From contig JAEUIA010000086.1 of NCBI GenBank assembly GCA_016795245.1, positions 62,001-126,000 on the forward strand: 64,000 nucleotides of DNA, given 5' to 3'. Of this stretch, positions 52,649-61,046 are shown in pieces. The DNA comes from Planctomycetota bacterium. Lineage in GTDB: Bacteria; Planctomycetota; UBA1135; GCA-002686595. The position numbers and the translations under genes were made by a program. Positions within the stretch are counted from its first letter, which is position 1, and the number at the start of each line of letters is the position of its first letter. The notes under the pieces were generated by a model. The model made no database searches, was not told the origin of the DNA, and worked only from the letters and a program-made list of their open reading frames with translations.

Positions 52649-53686
52649 GTGCTGCGACTCCTCCTACCTGCTCTCTTGATCGGTTCCCTCGCCGTTCCCG
52701 CTGCCGAGGACAACTCTGCTCCGCCGGCCGGCAATCTGCGCGTGGACCGCGGCCCCGGAATGCTCGCGCTCTACATCCCGCGCTCCGAGTCGCTGGAATT
52801 CGACGTCGAAATCGACATCGGCATCGCGGATCTGGATGTGGGCGACGTCGAGTTGAGTTCGGGCGTCGACGCCTATGTCCCCGGCTTGCCGTCGGCGACC
52901 GCGAAGGCTCCGAAAAACGGAGATGATCTCGAGCGCGGTTGGGTGCGCAGCGTCGCGACCGGGAGCTATCTCTCGTATCGACTCGAGCACGAGCTCAAGA
53001 CGCGTATTCTGCCGCAGACGTTTCCGGCGCTGTTTCACACCGACTCGCAGCGCGGCTCCGAGAACCGCAACCGCGAGCTCAAGATCGGCGTGCGCGACGG
53101 CGCGCTCACCGCCGAGTTTCGTTCCGACGCACATTGCAAAGGCTGCACGAATCGCGAGCACTTCAACGAACCCAAGTGGATATGGGGCAAGGCCGAGCAC
53201 TGCCGCAAGTGCAAGAAGCTCGAGCACCGCGCCTGGAAGGACGCCGTGTCGCGTGAAATCCCGGCGGGCACGCTCGACATGCTCAGCGCGGTCTACCTCG
53301 CGCGGACGCTCGTGCGCGAGGATCTCGAGACGACTACGTTCCCCGTCATCGACCGGCAGAAGGTGTGGGAAGTCACGCTGACGCGCGGCAAGACACGGCG
53401 CATCAAGACCGATTCGGGGACCTTCGATTGTCAATTGGTCCAGCTCGCCACGAGTTTCCTGGCGGAGGAAAACGACAAGGACGAAGAGCAGAACAGCAGC
53501 ACCTTCTCCGGGCTGTTCGGCATCCAGGGCACGATCCAGATCTGGCTGGAGCGCAAGACCGGTGTCCCGGTGTTGATCGAGGGCGAATTGCCGATCCCGC
53601 TGCCGCTGGTCGACAAGCTCGACGTGCGCGTGCGCCTGAAGCGCTACAAGAACACGCCCGCCGAATTCAAGCCGCTCCCCAAGTGA
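52649..53686 (+). CDS. Exported DUF3108-type protein with two-CxxC insert
   Basis: 345 residues from GTG 52649. A signal peptide (LLLPALLIGSLAVPAAE) is followed by a beta-rich DUF3108-like domain ('DVEIDIGIADLDVGDVEL', 'DMLSAVYLARTLVR', 'KTDSGTFDCQLVQL', 'IQIWLERKTGVPVLIEGELP'). Between about residues 160 and 195 it carries an unusual Cys/His-rich insert: C163-x2-C166 and C185-x2-C188, with His162, 171, 184 and 193 nearby, resembling a zinc ribbon. DUF3108 proteins are periplasmic and of unknown function. The gene is convergent with the sandwich-domain gene that follows. Confidence 0.78.
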   Translation: MLRLLLPALLIGSLAVPAAEDNSAPPAGNLRVDRGPGMLALYIPRSESLEFDVEIDIGIADLDVGDVELSSGVDAYVPGLPSATAKAPKNGDDLERGWVRSVATGSYLSYRLEHELKTRILPQTFPALFHTDSQRGSENRNRELKIGVRDGALTAEFRSDAHCKGCTNREHFNEPKWIWGKAEHCRKCKKLEHRAWKDAVSREIPAGTLDMLSAVYLARTLVREDLETTTFPVIDRQKVWEVTLTRGKTRRIKTDSGTFDCQLVQLATSFLAEENDKDEEQNSSTFSGLFGIQGTIQIWLERKTGVPVLIEGELPIPLPLVDKLDVRVRLKRYKNTPAEFKPLPK

Positions 53687-53702
53687 CGGCGGACGATGCG
53701 GA

Positions 53703-54860
53703 TCACTCGCGATCGAGCATGACGACCGTTACGCCCGCGCGTTGCTCCCTGCCGTAGCGGCCGAACGAGGCGAGCGGATCGTGCGCGGGTTTCCACCCGG
53801 AGAGCTTCACGACCATGCTCCGCGGCTCTAGAGCCCTGTGCACGACGAGCAAGCCGTTCGAGTCGGTGAACCCGGCGCGTTCGCCGTCGACGATGACCTC
53901 CGCGCCGCGCGCCTGCACAGCGGTCGGGTCGCGCGCGAGCACGAGGACCTGCGTGCACCAGCCGCGCACTAGACCCACGCGCAGAGTGCGCTTGTCCGCG
54001 CTGCGTTCGAAGGCCGTTTCGTTGCCGAATGCGGTCGCGTATCCCGGTGCGCGAATGGACCACGACACGCGCGCATCGAGCGGCAACGGACCGGCGACGA
54101 GGGGACCTGTGTGCAGAAACACGCCGTTGTCGCGGCTGGGCGTGATCTGGATCATGCGCGCCTCGAAGTCTAGGAGCGGCTCGCCGTTCGCAGCGTCGAA
54201 CACCTCGAGTGCGAGCGGGATCACCGCGTCCTTGTCGTAGCAGGTGAACACGATGCCGTCCGTCGGGCAGTGCACGTTCAGCGCGGTAGGAGCCCAGCGG
54301 CGGTTGCCGATCGACGACAGCGTCAGCTCGTAGGGGCCTTCAGGCAGGTCGTCGAAGGTAAACGTCAATTCGAGCGCACCATCGGGACCTTCACGTCCTG
54401 CGATCAGGCCGCGGTAATCCACGCGCTCCGCGTTCGCCGAGACGAGGTCGAGCATCACCGTGTTGCCGTCCGGAACGTTCTCGGATGTCCACGGTCCGCC
54501 CTCGCGTACCAAGAAACCGCGGATGGAACCGGTGCGCACATGGGCGGCGGGAGCACTCGCGAGCAAAGTTGCTTCCGTTTCGCAGTCGCTCGCCGGAGGG
54601 ATCGTCGCGTCGCCGTCAGGATCGTGGTGCGCGGGTTCGCGCCGCGTCGTCGGGGCCGGATCCGCTGTAGAGGCGGCGCTCAGCTCGGACAGAACTCCAT
54701 CCGGGTGCGCGAGCAGCGTCGTGTCCGCGGTGGACAGCGCGGCACTCGCGTCGGGTTCGCTCACTGGCCGGCCGGAGGCGAAGTGCCGTGCGAGCAGGAT
54801 CACGCCCAGCGCGAGCGAGAGCGCCAGCAACGAGCCGAACTTGAGCGCCTGGATCTTCAT
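53703..54860 (-). CDS. Exported single-anchor protein with carboxypeptidase-regulatory-like domain
   Basis: 385 residues. An N-terminal hydrophobic anchor ('FGSLLALSLALGVILLARHFA') and Ser/Ala/Thr-rich linker precede beta-sandwich modules with 'GSIRGFLVREGGPWTSENVPDG', 'FTFDDLPEGPYELTLSS' and a last module 'ARGAEVIVDGERAGFTDSNGLLVVHRALEP'. It is a smaller relative in style of the large repeat proteins at 866 and 40689. It is probably surface-exposed; function unknown. It lies 24 bp downstream of the truncated haemoglobin gene on the same strand and may be in its operon. Confidence 0.68.
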   Translation of the reverse strand: MKIQALKFGSLLALSLALGVILLARHFASGRPVSEPDASAALSTADTTLLAHPDGVLSELSAASTADPAPTTRREPAHHDPDGDATIPPASDCETEATLLASAPAAHVRTGSIRGFLVREGGPWTSENVPDGNTVMLDLVSANAERVDYRGLIAGREGPDGALELTFTFDDLPEGPYELTLSSIGNRRWAPTALNVHCPTDGIVFTCYDKDAVIPLALEVFDAANGEPLLDFEARMIQITPSRDNGVFLHTGPLVAGPLPLDARVSWSIRAPGYATAFGNETAFERSADKRTLRVGLVRGWCTQVLVLARDPTAVQARGAEVIVDGERAGFTDSNGLLVVHRALEPRSMVVKLSGWKPAHDPLASFGRYGREQRAGVTVVMLDRE

Positions 54861-54884
54861 CGCCGTACACCCCGGCGGATCGCG

Positions 54885-55256
54885 TCACGCGATGCGTCCG
54901 AGGCTCACGAGCTTACTCTCGAAGATGGCGGCGATGCTGCGCGCACGCATTTTTGCGGTCTCGGCTCGCTCGCCGACGAACAGCAAGTCCAGCGTCGCCT
55001 CGAAGTGCCCGAGCCAGATCCCGAAGTGCCGCCGCTCGAGTGCGAGGTGCAGGTGTTTTTGAAACGTGTTGCTCCTGTAGCAGTCCTCGCCGAGCAGGAT
55101 CATGGCCCAGAAGTCCACGAGGACGGGCTTGTGCACGGCGAGGTCCAGCCCCGCGAACAGTCCGGCGATGCGCTCATCGCCGAGCAGTCGCTCGTAGAAA
55201 GCGTCGATCATGGTGCGCAGATCCGCGCGCGATTCGATGGGCCGTGGCGTGATCAT
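54885..55256 (-). CDS. Group III truncated haemoglobin
   Basis: 123 residues, typical for the family. 'DLRTMIDAFYERLLGDERIAGLFAG', 'VDFWAMILLG', the haem-proximal region 'RRHFGIWLGHFEATLDLLFVGERAETAKMRARSIAAIF' and the conserved Trp/Phe pattern mark group III (CtrHb-like). Such proteins bind O2 or NO; roles proposed elsewhere include NO handling and respiratory support. The start overlaps the ygfZ stop by 4 bp (ATGA), so it is translated together with an iron-sulphur-cluster factor and stands next to a terminal-oxidase operon. Confidence 0.88.
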   Translation of the reverse strand: MITPRPIESRADLRTMIDAFYERLLGDERIAGLFAGLDLAVHKPVLVDFWAMILLGEDCYRSNTFQKHLHLALERRHFGIWLGHFEATLDLLFVGERAETAKMRARSIAAIFESKLVSLGRIA

Positions 55257-56380
55257 TCGAATTCGCCCGTGACGGGCACCGCGTTGGCGCGCGCGGGCAA
55301 CGCGACGATCACACCGGTCGCGGGGCCTTCACCGACGCGGAATTCGGTGCCGACCGCTTGATGGCGGCGCTTCACGAACGCCAGCACGAGGCCCGTGTCG
55401 TACACGAACGAGTAGGCCCAACTCGTGACGACACCCAGGTCGCGCCATTCGCCCTCATCCAGCCGGTGTAGGCGCGTGCCGCGCGGAATCGGATCGTCGT
55501 TCGTGATCTTCAACGCGACGAGACGCTTGTTCAGGCCGCCGTAAGTGTCGATCTTGGCGACGACCTCTTGTCCGATGTAGCAGCCCTTGTCGAGTCGGAA
55601 CGCGTTCTCGAGGCGTGCTTCCTGCGGGTACACGTTCTCGTGGATATCGACACCCGGCAGCGCCGCGCCGGCTTCGACGCGCAGGCAATCGCGCGCGATG
55701 ATTCCCGCCGGTCGCGCACCGGCCTCGACGAGCGCGGTCCACAGCGCCGCCGCTCCCGCGGGGCCAGCGTCGAGGCGCAGGCCGGGCGAACCGGCGACAG
55801 GGAGGCGCGTGACCGTGACCGCCATCGAGTTCCAGGTCGCGTCGGTCACCGCCTGTTCCGCTGCTTGGAGTTCGGTGCCGAGGACCTTGCCGACGATCTC
55901 GTCGGCGCGCGGTCCGGTGATTTCGAGCGGCGCGTGTTCCGCCGTGACGTCGGCGATTACGACCTTCTCGGAGAACAAGTACATGTCGAGCGCGGCGGCG
56001 AGCAGAGCCTCGCGACCGGGCGGCGTCGAAATTCGGAAAGCGGCGCCGTCGAAGGCCAGATCGAACGCGTGCAGGACCTTGCCTTTGGAGGACAGCAGCA
56101 GATTCGGTTGTGAGCGCCCGCTCGCGAGCTTGCGCACATCGTTTGCCAGCAGGCGGTGCAGGAATGCGACTGCGTCCGCGCCGCTCACCGCGAGCGCGCC
56201 GCGGTCGCTGACGTCGAACAGAGCGGCGCTTTCCAGCGCGGCCGCGTACTCGGAGGGAACGTCACCGAAGGTGAGGACGGTGGATTCGTCGGGCGCGAAT
56301 TGGGCTGCGCTCTGTCGGTGGAGGTGGAGGAGGGGAGTGGCGTTCAAGGTGTCCTGTGGGCGCGCGTTCGCGAGCGGCAA
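55253..56380 (-). CDS. ygfZ: YgfZ/GcvT-like folate-binding protein
   Basis: 375 residues from TTG 56380; an alternative TTG at 56347 would begin 'MNATPLLHLHRQS', which may be the true N-terminus. The YgfZ signature K-G-C-Y-x-G-Q-E appears as 'DKGCYIGQEVVAKIDTYGG', and the N-terminal GcvT-like fold shows 'LFDVSDRGALAVSGADAVAFLHRLLANDV' and 'SKGKVLHAFDLAFDG'. YgfZ proteins use tetrahydrofolate to assist assembly or repair of certain Fe-S enzymes. First gene of a minus-strand operon with the truncated haemoglobin; divergent from the cytochrome oxidase operon. Confidence 0.9.
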   Translation of the reverse strand: MPLANARPQDTLNATPLLHLHRQSAAQFAPDESTVLTFGDVPSEYAAALESAALFDVSDRGALAVSGADAVAFLHRLLANDVRKLASGRSQPNLLLSSKGKVLHAFDLAFDGAAFRISTPPGREALLAAALDMYLFSEKVVIADVTAEHAPLEITGPRADEIVGKVLGTELQAAEQAVTDATWNSMAVTVTRLPVAGSPGLRLDAGPAGAAALWTALVEAGARPAGIIARDCLRVEAGAALPGVDIHENVYPQEARLENAFRLDKGCYIGQEVVAKIDTYGGLNKRLVALKITNDDPIPRGTRLHRLDEGEWRDLGVVTSWAYSFVYDTGLVLAFVKRRHQAVGTEFRVGEGPATGVIVALPARANAVPVTGEFE

Positions 56381-56477
56381 TCCGCACAGCGTAGCCGATG
56401 CGAGCCTCCTCTTGGACCACGCGGCGCTTCTTGCACACCCTTCCTCTCGCGGTCAAACTGATTCGCGCGGCGACAGC

Positions 56478-57599
56478 ATGTTCAGACCCACGATTCGAGA
56501 GCGCCGCGCGCGCACGCCGGCTCTTCAGCGCGCCACAGCGGCCGCGGCAGCGCTGTGCTTGTGCGTCGCGTGCGGTTTCGAGCCGGGTCCGGCCCCGCTG
56601 GAGTTCTCGCTGTCCGGGGCGACTCAATCGGCCCTCGAGGACGCGCCCGCCGTGCGCGATCAGATCGCGCGCGAGCTGACCACGCTGTTCGGCACGCCGT
56701 CGCAGCCCGCCTACGCGCCGCACCCGGCGTGGGACGCGGCCGGCGTCGACCTCAATCAGCCCGATGCGAGCGCGGGCGCGCCTTATCCCGGACTCGCGGC
56801 GGCAGCCGAAACCTACCGGCGTGAATGCCTCCACTGTCACGGGGTCGAAGGCGGCGGCGACGGACCCAGCGCCTTCGGTTTGACGCCGGCGCCGCGCGAC
56901 GTGCGGCTCGGGATCTTCAAATACACCGCGCTGAAGGACCAGTCGCGTCCGCGACGGGCCGACATCCTGCACACGCTCGAACAAGGCATCGCCGGCACTT
57001 CGATGCCGAATTTTCAGCGCCTCGCGCCGGCCGTGCGCGAGAGCCTCGCGGACTACGTGCGCTACCTCGCGATCCGCGGCGAAGTCGAATCCGCGCTCGT
57101 CTTGACGTGGCGCGAAGAGGAAGAACTGTCACCTGAGGCCGTCGGCGAGGCGCTCACGTTCGTGTGGAGCCGCTGGGCCAAAGCGCCGTCGAAGCTCGTC
57201 GTCTACGAGGGCGAAGTGCCCGCGGCCAGCAAGGAGCGCATCGCTCGCGGCGACGCCCTGTTCCACGATCCGTTGAAAGGCAACTGCGCCAGCTGTCACG
57301 GCACGAGCGGCGCCGGCGACGGACCGGCCGCGTGGAAGATCGGCGTCGATGGTCAACGCGAACCCGCGTACAGCGATGCGTGGGGGCGGCCGATTCGACC
57401 GCGCGATCTGCGCGAAGGGCTGTTCCACGGCGGATCGCGACCGATTGATATCTACCGCCGCATCTACGCAGGTATTCCAGGCGGCCCGATGCCGGCCCTG
57501 GGCGAGACCATGAAGGACGGCGAGCCGCTGCTTTCGAGCGAGGAGATGTGGTGCCTCGTGCACTACGTGCGCTCGTTGTCGCTGCGTGAGGGCCCGTGA
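56478..57599 (+). CDS. Dihaem cytochrome c lipoprotein
   Basis: 373 residues. A lipoprotein-type signal ('AAAAALCLCVACG', lipid Cys about residue 32) is followed by two cytochrome c domains. Haem-binding motifs are CLHCH (117-121) and CASCH (270-274), with candidate axial Met in 'GTSMPNFQRL' and 'GGPMPALGE'. It probably delivers electrons to the oxidase encoded next, replacing the cytochrome c domain fused to subunit II in caa3 enzymes. ATG 56478 fits the signal peptide; the frame is open far upstream but lies opposite ygfZ. The next gene overlaps its stop codon. Confidence 0.9.
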   Translation: MFRPTIRERRARTPALQRATAAAAALCLCVACGFEPGPAPLEFSLSGATQSALEDAPAVRDQIARELTTLFGTPSQPAYAPHPAWDAAGVDLNQPDASAGAPYPGLAAAAETYRRECLHCHGVEGGGDGPSAFGLTPAPRDVRLGIFKYTALKDQSRPRRADILHTLEQGIAGTSMPNFQRLAPAVRESLADYVRYLAIRGEVESALVLTWREEEELSPEAVGEALTFVWSRWAKAPSKLVVYEGEVPAASKERIARGDALFHDPLKGNCASCHGTSGAGDGPAAWKIGVDGQREPAYSDAWGRPIRPRDLREGLFHGGSRPIDIYRRIYAGIPGGPMPALGETMKDGEPLLSSEEMWCLVHYVRSLSLREGP

Positions 57600-58360
57600 T
57601 GAGGACGCTGATCGCGCTGCTCTTCGGGGCGCTGATCGCCGCCGTCCTGTGGAGTTTCGTCGTCGCACCCGGGCGCGGCTGGTGGATGCCGGCGTCGGTG
57701 TCGACCTACGGCGGCGATATCGACAAGTTGTTCAACACGATCACGGTCGTGCTCGCAGTCGCCTTCGTCGGGACGATCGGCGGCCTGGCGTGGCTCGTGT
57801 GGCGCGGGACGCGCACGACGACGGTCAGGGCGCTGCACACGCACGGCAATGCGCGGCTCGAAGGCGCGTGGACATTCGTCACGGGCGGACTCCTGCTGAC
57901 GCTGGCCTTGATGCAATTGTCCGTGTGGCGCGCGATCCAAGCGGAACGCGGCAGCGGCGGCAAGCCGCTCGTGCGCGTCCTGGCGGCGCAGTTCGATTGG
58001 CGCTTCCGCTACCCCGGGGTCGACGGAATGTTCGACACGGCGGACGATTTCGAGACGCCGTATCGACTGGTCGTGCCGGTCGACGAGCGCGTCGTGATCG
58101 AACTCCGATCGCGCGACGTCATCCACGGATTCTTCGTGCCGGCGCTGCGCCTGAAGCAGGACGTGCTGCCCGGTTCCGCGCTCACCGCGTGGTTCGAAGC
58201 GCACACGCCGGGTGAGTACGACCTGATCTGCACCCAGCTGTGCGGCTCCGGTCACTACCGCATGGCGGGCAAGGTCCAGGTCGTCTCGCGCGCCGATTTC
58301 GACGCCTGGAACGAGCGCATGCAGCGCGAGTGGCGCACGAACGGTCAGGAACGGCCGTGA
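57599..58360 (+). CDS. coxB: Cytochrome c oxidase subunit II
   Basis: 253 residues from ATG 57599 (a GTG at 57596 is possible). Two N-terminal helices (about 5-24 and 46-68, plus a hydrophobic stretch 92-110) precede the CuA domain. CuA ligands are His176 and the motif CTQLCGSGHYRM (C211, C215, H219, M222). The usual Glu of C-x-E-x-C is Gln213; that residue binds through its backbone carbonyl, so CuA binding should be kept. There is no fused cytochrome c domain. Overlaps the next gene by 4 bp (GTGA). Confidence 0.93.
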   Translation: MRTLIALLFGALIAAVLWSFVVAPGRGWWMPASVSTYGGDIDKLFNTITVVLAVAFVGTIGGLAWLVWRGTRTTTVRALHTHGNARLEGAWTFVTGGLLLTLALMQLSVWRAIQAERGSGGKPLVRVLAAQFDWRFRYPGVDGMFDTADDFETPYRLVVPVDERVVIELRSRDVIHGFFVPALRLKQDVLPGSALTAWFEAHTPGEYDLICTQLCGSGHYRMAGKVQVVSRADFDAWNERMQREWRTNGQERP

Positions 58361-60087
58361 GCGAGTCAGCGTCCAAGGCGCGGTGGTTCTCGACCGATCA
58401 CGAGCACATCGGGCGGCAATACCTCTTCACGAGCCTCGCCATGCTCGTCCTCGGCGGGATGATGGCGCTCGCGATCCGCTGGCAACTCGCCTGGCCGTGG
58501 ACCGAGATGCCGCTGATCGGGCGCGTGCTGTTCCCGAAGACCGGACACGTGATCAGCCCGGACTTCTACACTGTGCTGTTCACGATGCACGGGACGATCA
58601 TGATCTTCTTCGTGATCATCCCGCTGCTCGTCGGCGCGTTCGGCAATCTGCTGGTGCCGGCGATGATCGGTGCGCGCGAGATGGCGTTCCCGCGGCTCAA
58701 CATGTGGAGCTACTGGACGATGATCCCGGCGATCGCGTGTCTGCTCGCGGGATTCTTCGTCGAGGGCGGGGGCGCTGCGTCGGGCTGGACGGGTTACGCG
58801 CCGCTCGCCAGCGTGACGTCCGGGGCGCAGGGGAGCGGCACGGGTCAGACCCTGTGGCTCGTGGCGCTGCTCATGAGCGGCGTGAGCTCGCTTCTGGGAG
58901 CGATCACGTACGTCACGACGATCGCGACGCACCGCGCACGGGGCATGACGCTGATGCGCATGCCCTTGACCGTGTGGGGAGTCTTCACCGCGTCGGCGCT
59001 GCAGGTCGTCGCGTTGCCGATGTTGACGGCCGGCGGTCTGCTGCAACTCGCGGATCGCTTGCTGCTGACCGGGTTTTTCACGCCGCAGAACCTCGTGATC
59101 AACGGTGTCGCGTTGGATGCGGTGGCGGCGACGGGCGGTTCGCCGCTCTTGTGGCAGCACCTGTTCTGGTTCTACAGCCACCCGGCCGTGTACGTGATGG
59201 TGCTGCCGGCGATGGGCATCGTGTCCGACGTGCTCAGCGTGCACGGACGCAAGCCGGTGTTCGGCTACAAGCCGATGGTGTGGGCCCTGTGCGCGATCTG
59301 CGTGCTCGGATTCCTCGTGTGGGGCCATCACATGTTCGTGTCGGGCATGAGCCCGGCGGCGGGCACGGCATTCATGTTGTCGACGTTCGTGATCGCGCTG
59401 CCGAGTTCGATCAAGACCTTCAACTGGCTCGCGACGTTGCACCGGGCGCGCATTCAACTGACCGCGAGCATGCTGTTCGCGCTCGGGTTCGTCGCGTTGT
59501 TCATCATCGGCGGACTGTCGGGCTTGTGGATGGCGGCGACGCCGGTCGACGTCTACATCAACAACACCTACGTGGTCGTCGCGCATTTTCACTTCATCGT
59601 GTTCGGCGGAAGCGTGTTCGCGGTGTTCGCCGGCCTGTACCACTGGTACCCGCGCTTCTTCGGGCGCGCACTCGACGAGCGACTCGGCAAGCTGCATTTC
59701 GTGGGCACGTTCGTGCTGACGAACTGCGTGTTCTTGATGATGCACCAGCTCGGCCTCGCGGGGATGTTGCGGCGCACCGCCGACCCTTACGTCTACGGGA
59801 TGTTCGAACATCTGCGGCCGGTGAATGTGTTCATCACGTGGAGCGCGATAGCACTCGCTGCCTGGCAGCTCGTGTTCGTGGTCAACCTTCTGAAAGCGCG
59901 GGCCACTCCGCGCCGCGAACACGGAAACCCATGGCGAGCGTGCAGTCTGGAATGGCGTACCGCCGCGAGCGCGCCGATCGTCGAGCACGGCCCCTACGAA
60001 TACAGCCGGCCCGATGCGAATTCGGATTGGCTGCCTCAGGCGCGCGACGACACGCCGGAGCGGGTATCCTCTCGGCCCCAATCATGA
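58357..60087 (+). CDS. coxA: Cytochrome c oxidase subunit I (A2-type haem-copper oxidase)
   Basis: 576 residues from GTG 58357, 12+ helices. Haem ligands are His78 ('TMHGT'), His410 and His412 ('VVAHFHFIVFGG'). CuB ligands are His275 with the cross-linked Tyr279, and His324-His325 ('WGHHMFVSGM'). In helix VI the sequence is YSHPAVY (273-279) instead of GHPEVY: the D-channel Glu is absent and the Tyr-Ser pair present, the mark of A2-type oxidases such as the caa3 enzymes of Thermus and Rhodothermus. Catalyses O2 reduction to water with proton pumping. Overlaps ctaA by 4 bp. Confidence 0.95.
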   Translation: MSESASKARWFSTDHEHIGRQYLFTSLAMLVLGGMMALAIRWQLAWPWTEMPLIGRVLFPKTGHVISPDFYTVLFTMHGTIMIFFVIIPLLVGAFGNLLVPAMIGAREMAFPRLNMWSYWTMIPAIACLLAGFFVEGGGAASGWTGYAPLASVTSGAQGSGTGQTLWLVALLMSGVSSLLGAITYVTTIATHRARGMTLMRMPLTVWGVFTASALQVVALPMLTAGGLLQLADRLLLTGFFTPQNLVINGVALDAVAATGGSPLLWQHLFWFYSHPAVYVMVLPAMGIVSDVLSVHGRKPVFGYKPMVWALCAICVLGFLVWGHHMFVSGMSPAAGTAFMLSTFVIALPSSIKTFNWLATLHRARIQLTASMLFALGFVALFIIGGLSGLWMAATPVDVYINNTYVVVAHFHFIVFGGSVFAVFAGLYHWYPRFFGRALDERLGKLHFVGTFVLTNCVFLMMHQLGLAGMLRRTADPYVYGMFEHLRPVNVFITWSAIALAAWQLVFVVNLLKARATPRREHGNPWRACSLEWRTAASAPIVEHGPYEYSRPDANSDWLPQARDDTPERVSSRPQS

Positions 60088-61046
60088 GCCGATCGACGCA
60101 CAGCCCGTGGCCGAGGCGCACCGCTTTCGCGCTGGTGTACTTGACGCTGCCGCTCCTGTTGCTCGGCGGCACCGTCACGACGTTGCGCGTGGGCATGGCC
60201 GTGCCGGACTGGCCGACGACCTTCGGCGAGAACATGTTCACGTACTCGCTCAAGGAGATGTTGAAGAACTCGGGCGTCTCGTGGGAGCACACGCATCGCC
60301 TGTACGCGTCTTTCATCGGCCTCTGCACCATTGCGCTCGCTGCGGCGCACATCGCGTTCGAGAAGCGCGCGCTCGTGCGCAACCTCGCGCTCACGGCCCT
60401 CGTGCTCGTCATCGTCCAAGGTGTCCTGGGCGGTCTGCGCGTGCTCGAAAACAGTCCGCAGCTCGCCTTCGTGCACGGGTCGCTGGCCCAGGCCTTCTTC
60501 GGGCTCGCGGGCGCGATCGCCGTCATGCAGTCGCGAGCGTGGTCGCAAGCGCGCAGCGAACCCTGCAAGCGCGTCGTGGCGCTGCGCCGGGTCGGGCTCG
60601 CGGCCGTCGCGCTCGTCTACGCGCAGATCGTCCTGGGCGCGTGGCTCAGGCACAGCGGCAACATGGTCGCGCTCGCGCTGCACGTCGTCCTGGCCGCGCT
60701 CGCGACCGGCGCGCTCATCGCGCTGGCGCGCGAGCTGCGTCTCACGGCCGAAGCCGGCGCGCAGGGTGGCCACGACCGCAGCGTTTTGTTGCGCGTGCGC
60801 CGCAACTTGATCCTGGCGCTCTCCGCACAGTTGATACTCGGCGTGCTCGCCGCGGTGTGGGTGTACCTCGTGACCGGCCCGCACAGGCCCGTGTCCGTGG
60901 GCGAAGCCGTGTTCGCCACCGCGCACGTCGGCGTCGGTGCGCTGCTCTTGTGGGCGGTGCTCGCCGCGAGCATGTGGTCGTACCGCATCGTGTCGAATCC
61001 GTCCGTCGCACAAGCCGCCGAGCGCGGGCTCGAAGGTGCGCGATGA
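60084..61046 (+). CDS. ctaA: Haem A synthase
   Basis: 320 residues, eight helices. The CtaA/COX15 signature 'LRVGMAVPDWPTTFGENMF' is near the N-terminus. The paired His residues of the two haem-binding halves are in 'WEHTHRLYASFIGL', 'AFVHGSLAQAFF', 'ALHVVLA' and 'ATAHVGVGALLL'. The enzyme oxidises the C8 methyl of haem O to give haem A for the oxidase. It lies between coxA and ctaB with 4-bp overlaps (ATGA) at both ends. Confidence 0.93.
   Translation: MSRSTHSPWPRRTAFALVYLTLPLLLLGGTVTTLRVGMAVPDWPTTFGENMFTYSLKEMLKNSGVSWEHTHRLYASFIGLCTIALAAAHIAFEKRALVRNLALTALVLVIVQGVLGGLRVLENSPQLAFVHGSLAQAFFGLAGAIAVMQSRAWSQARSEPCKRVVALRRVGLAAVALVYAQIVLGAWLRHSGNMVALALHVVLAALATGALIALARELRLTAEAGAQGGHDRSVLLRVRRNLILALSAQLILGVLAAVWVYLVTGPHRPVSVGEAVFATAHVGVGALLLWAVLAASMWSYRIVSNPSVAQAAERGLEGAR

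Noticed and set aside
58366-60081. 571-codon open frame on the minus strand opposite coxA
   Set aside because: It lies wholly antisense to a textbook subunit I gene and is Arg/His/Gln-rich with no membrane or domain features.
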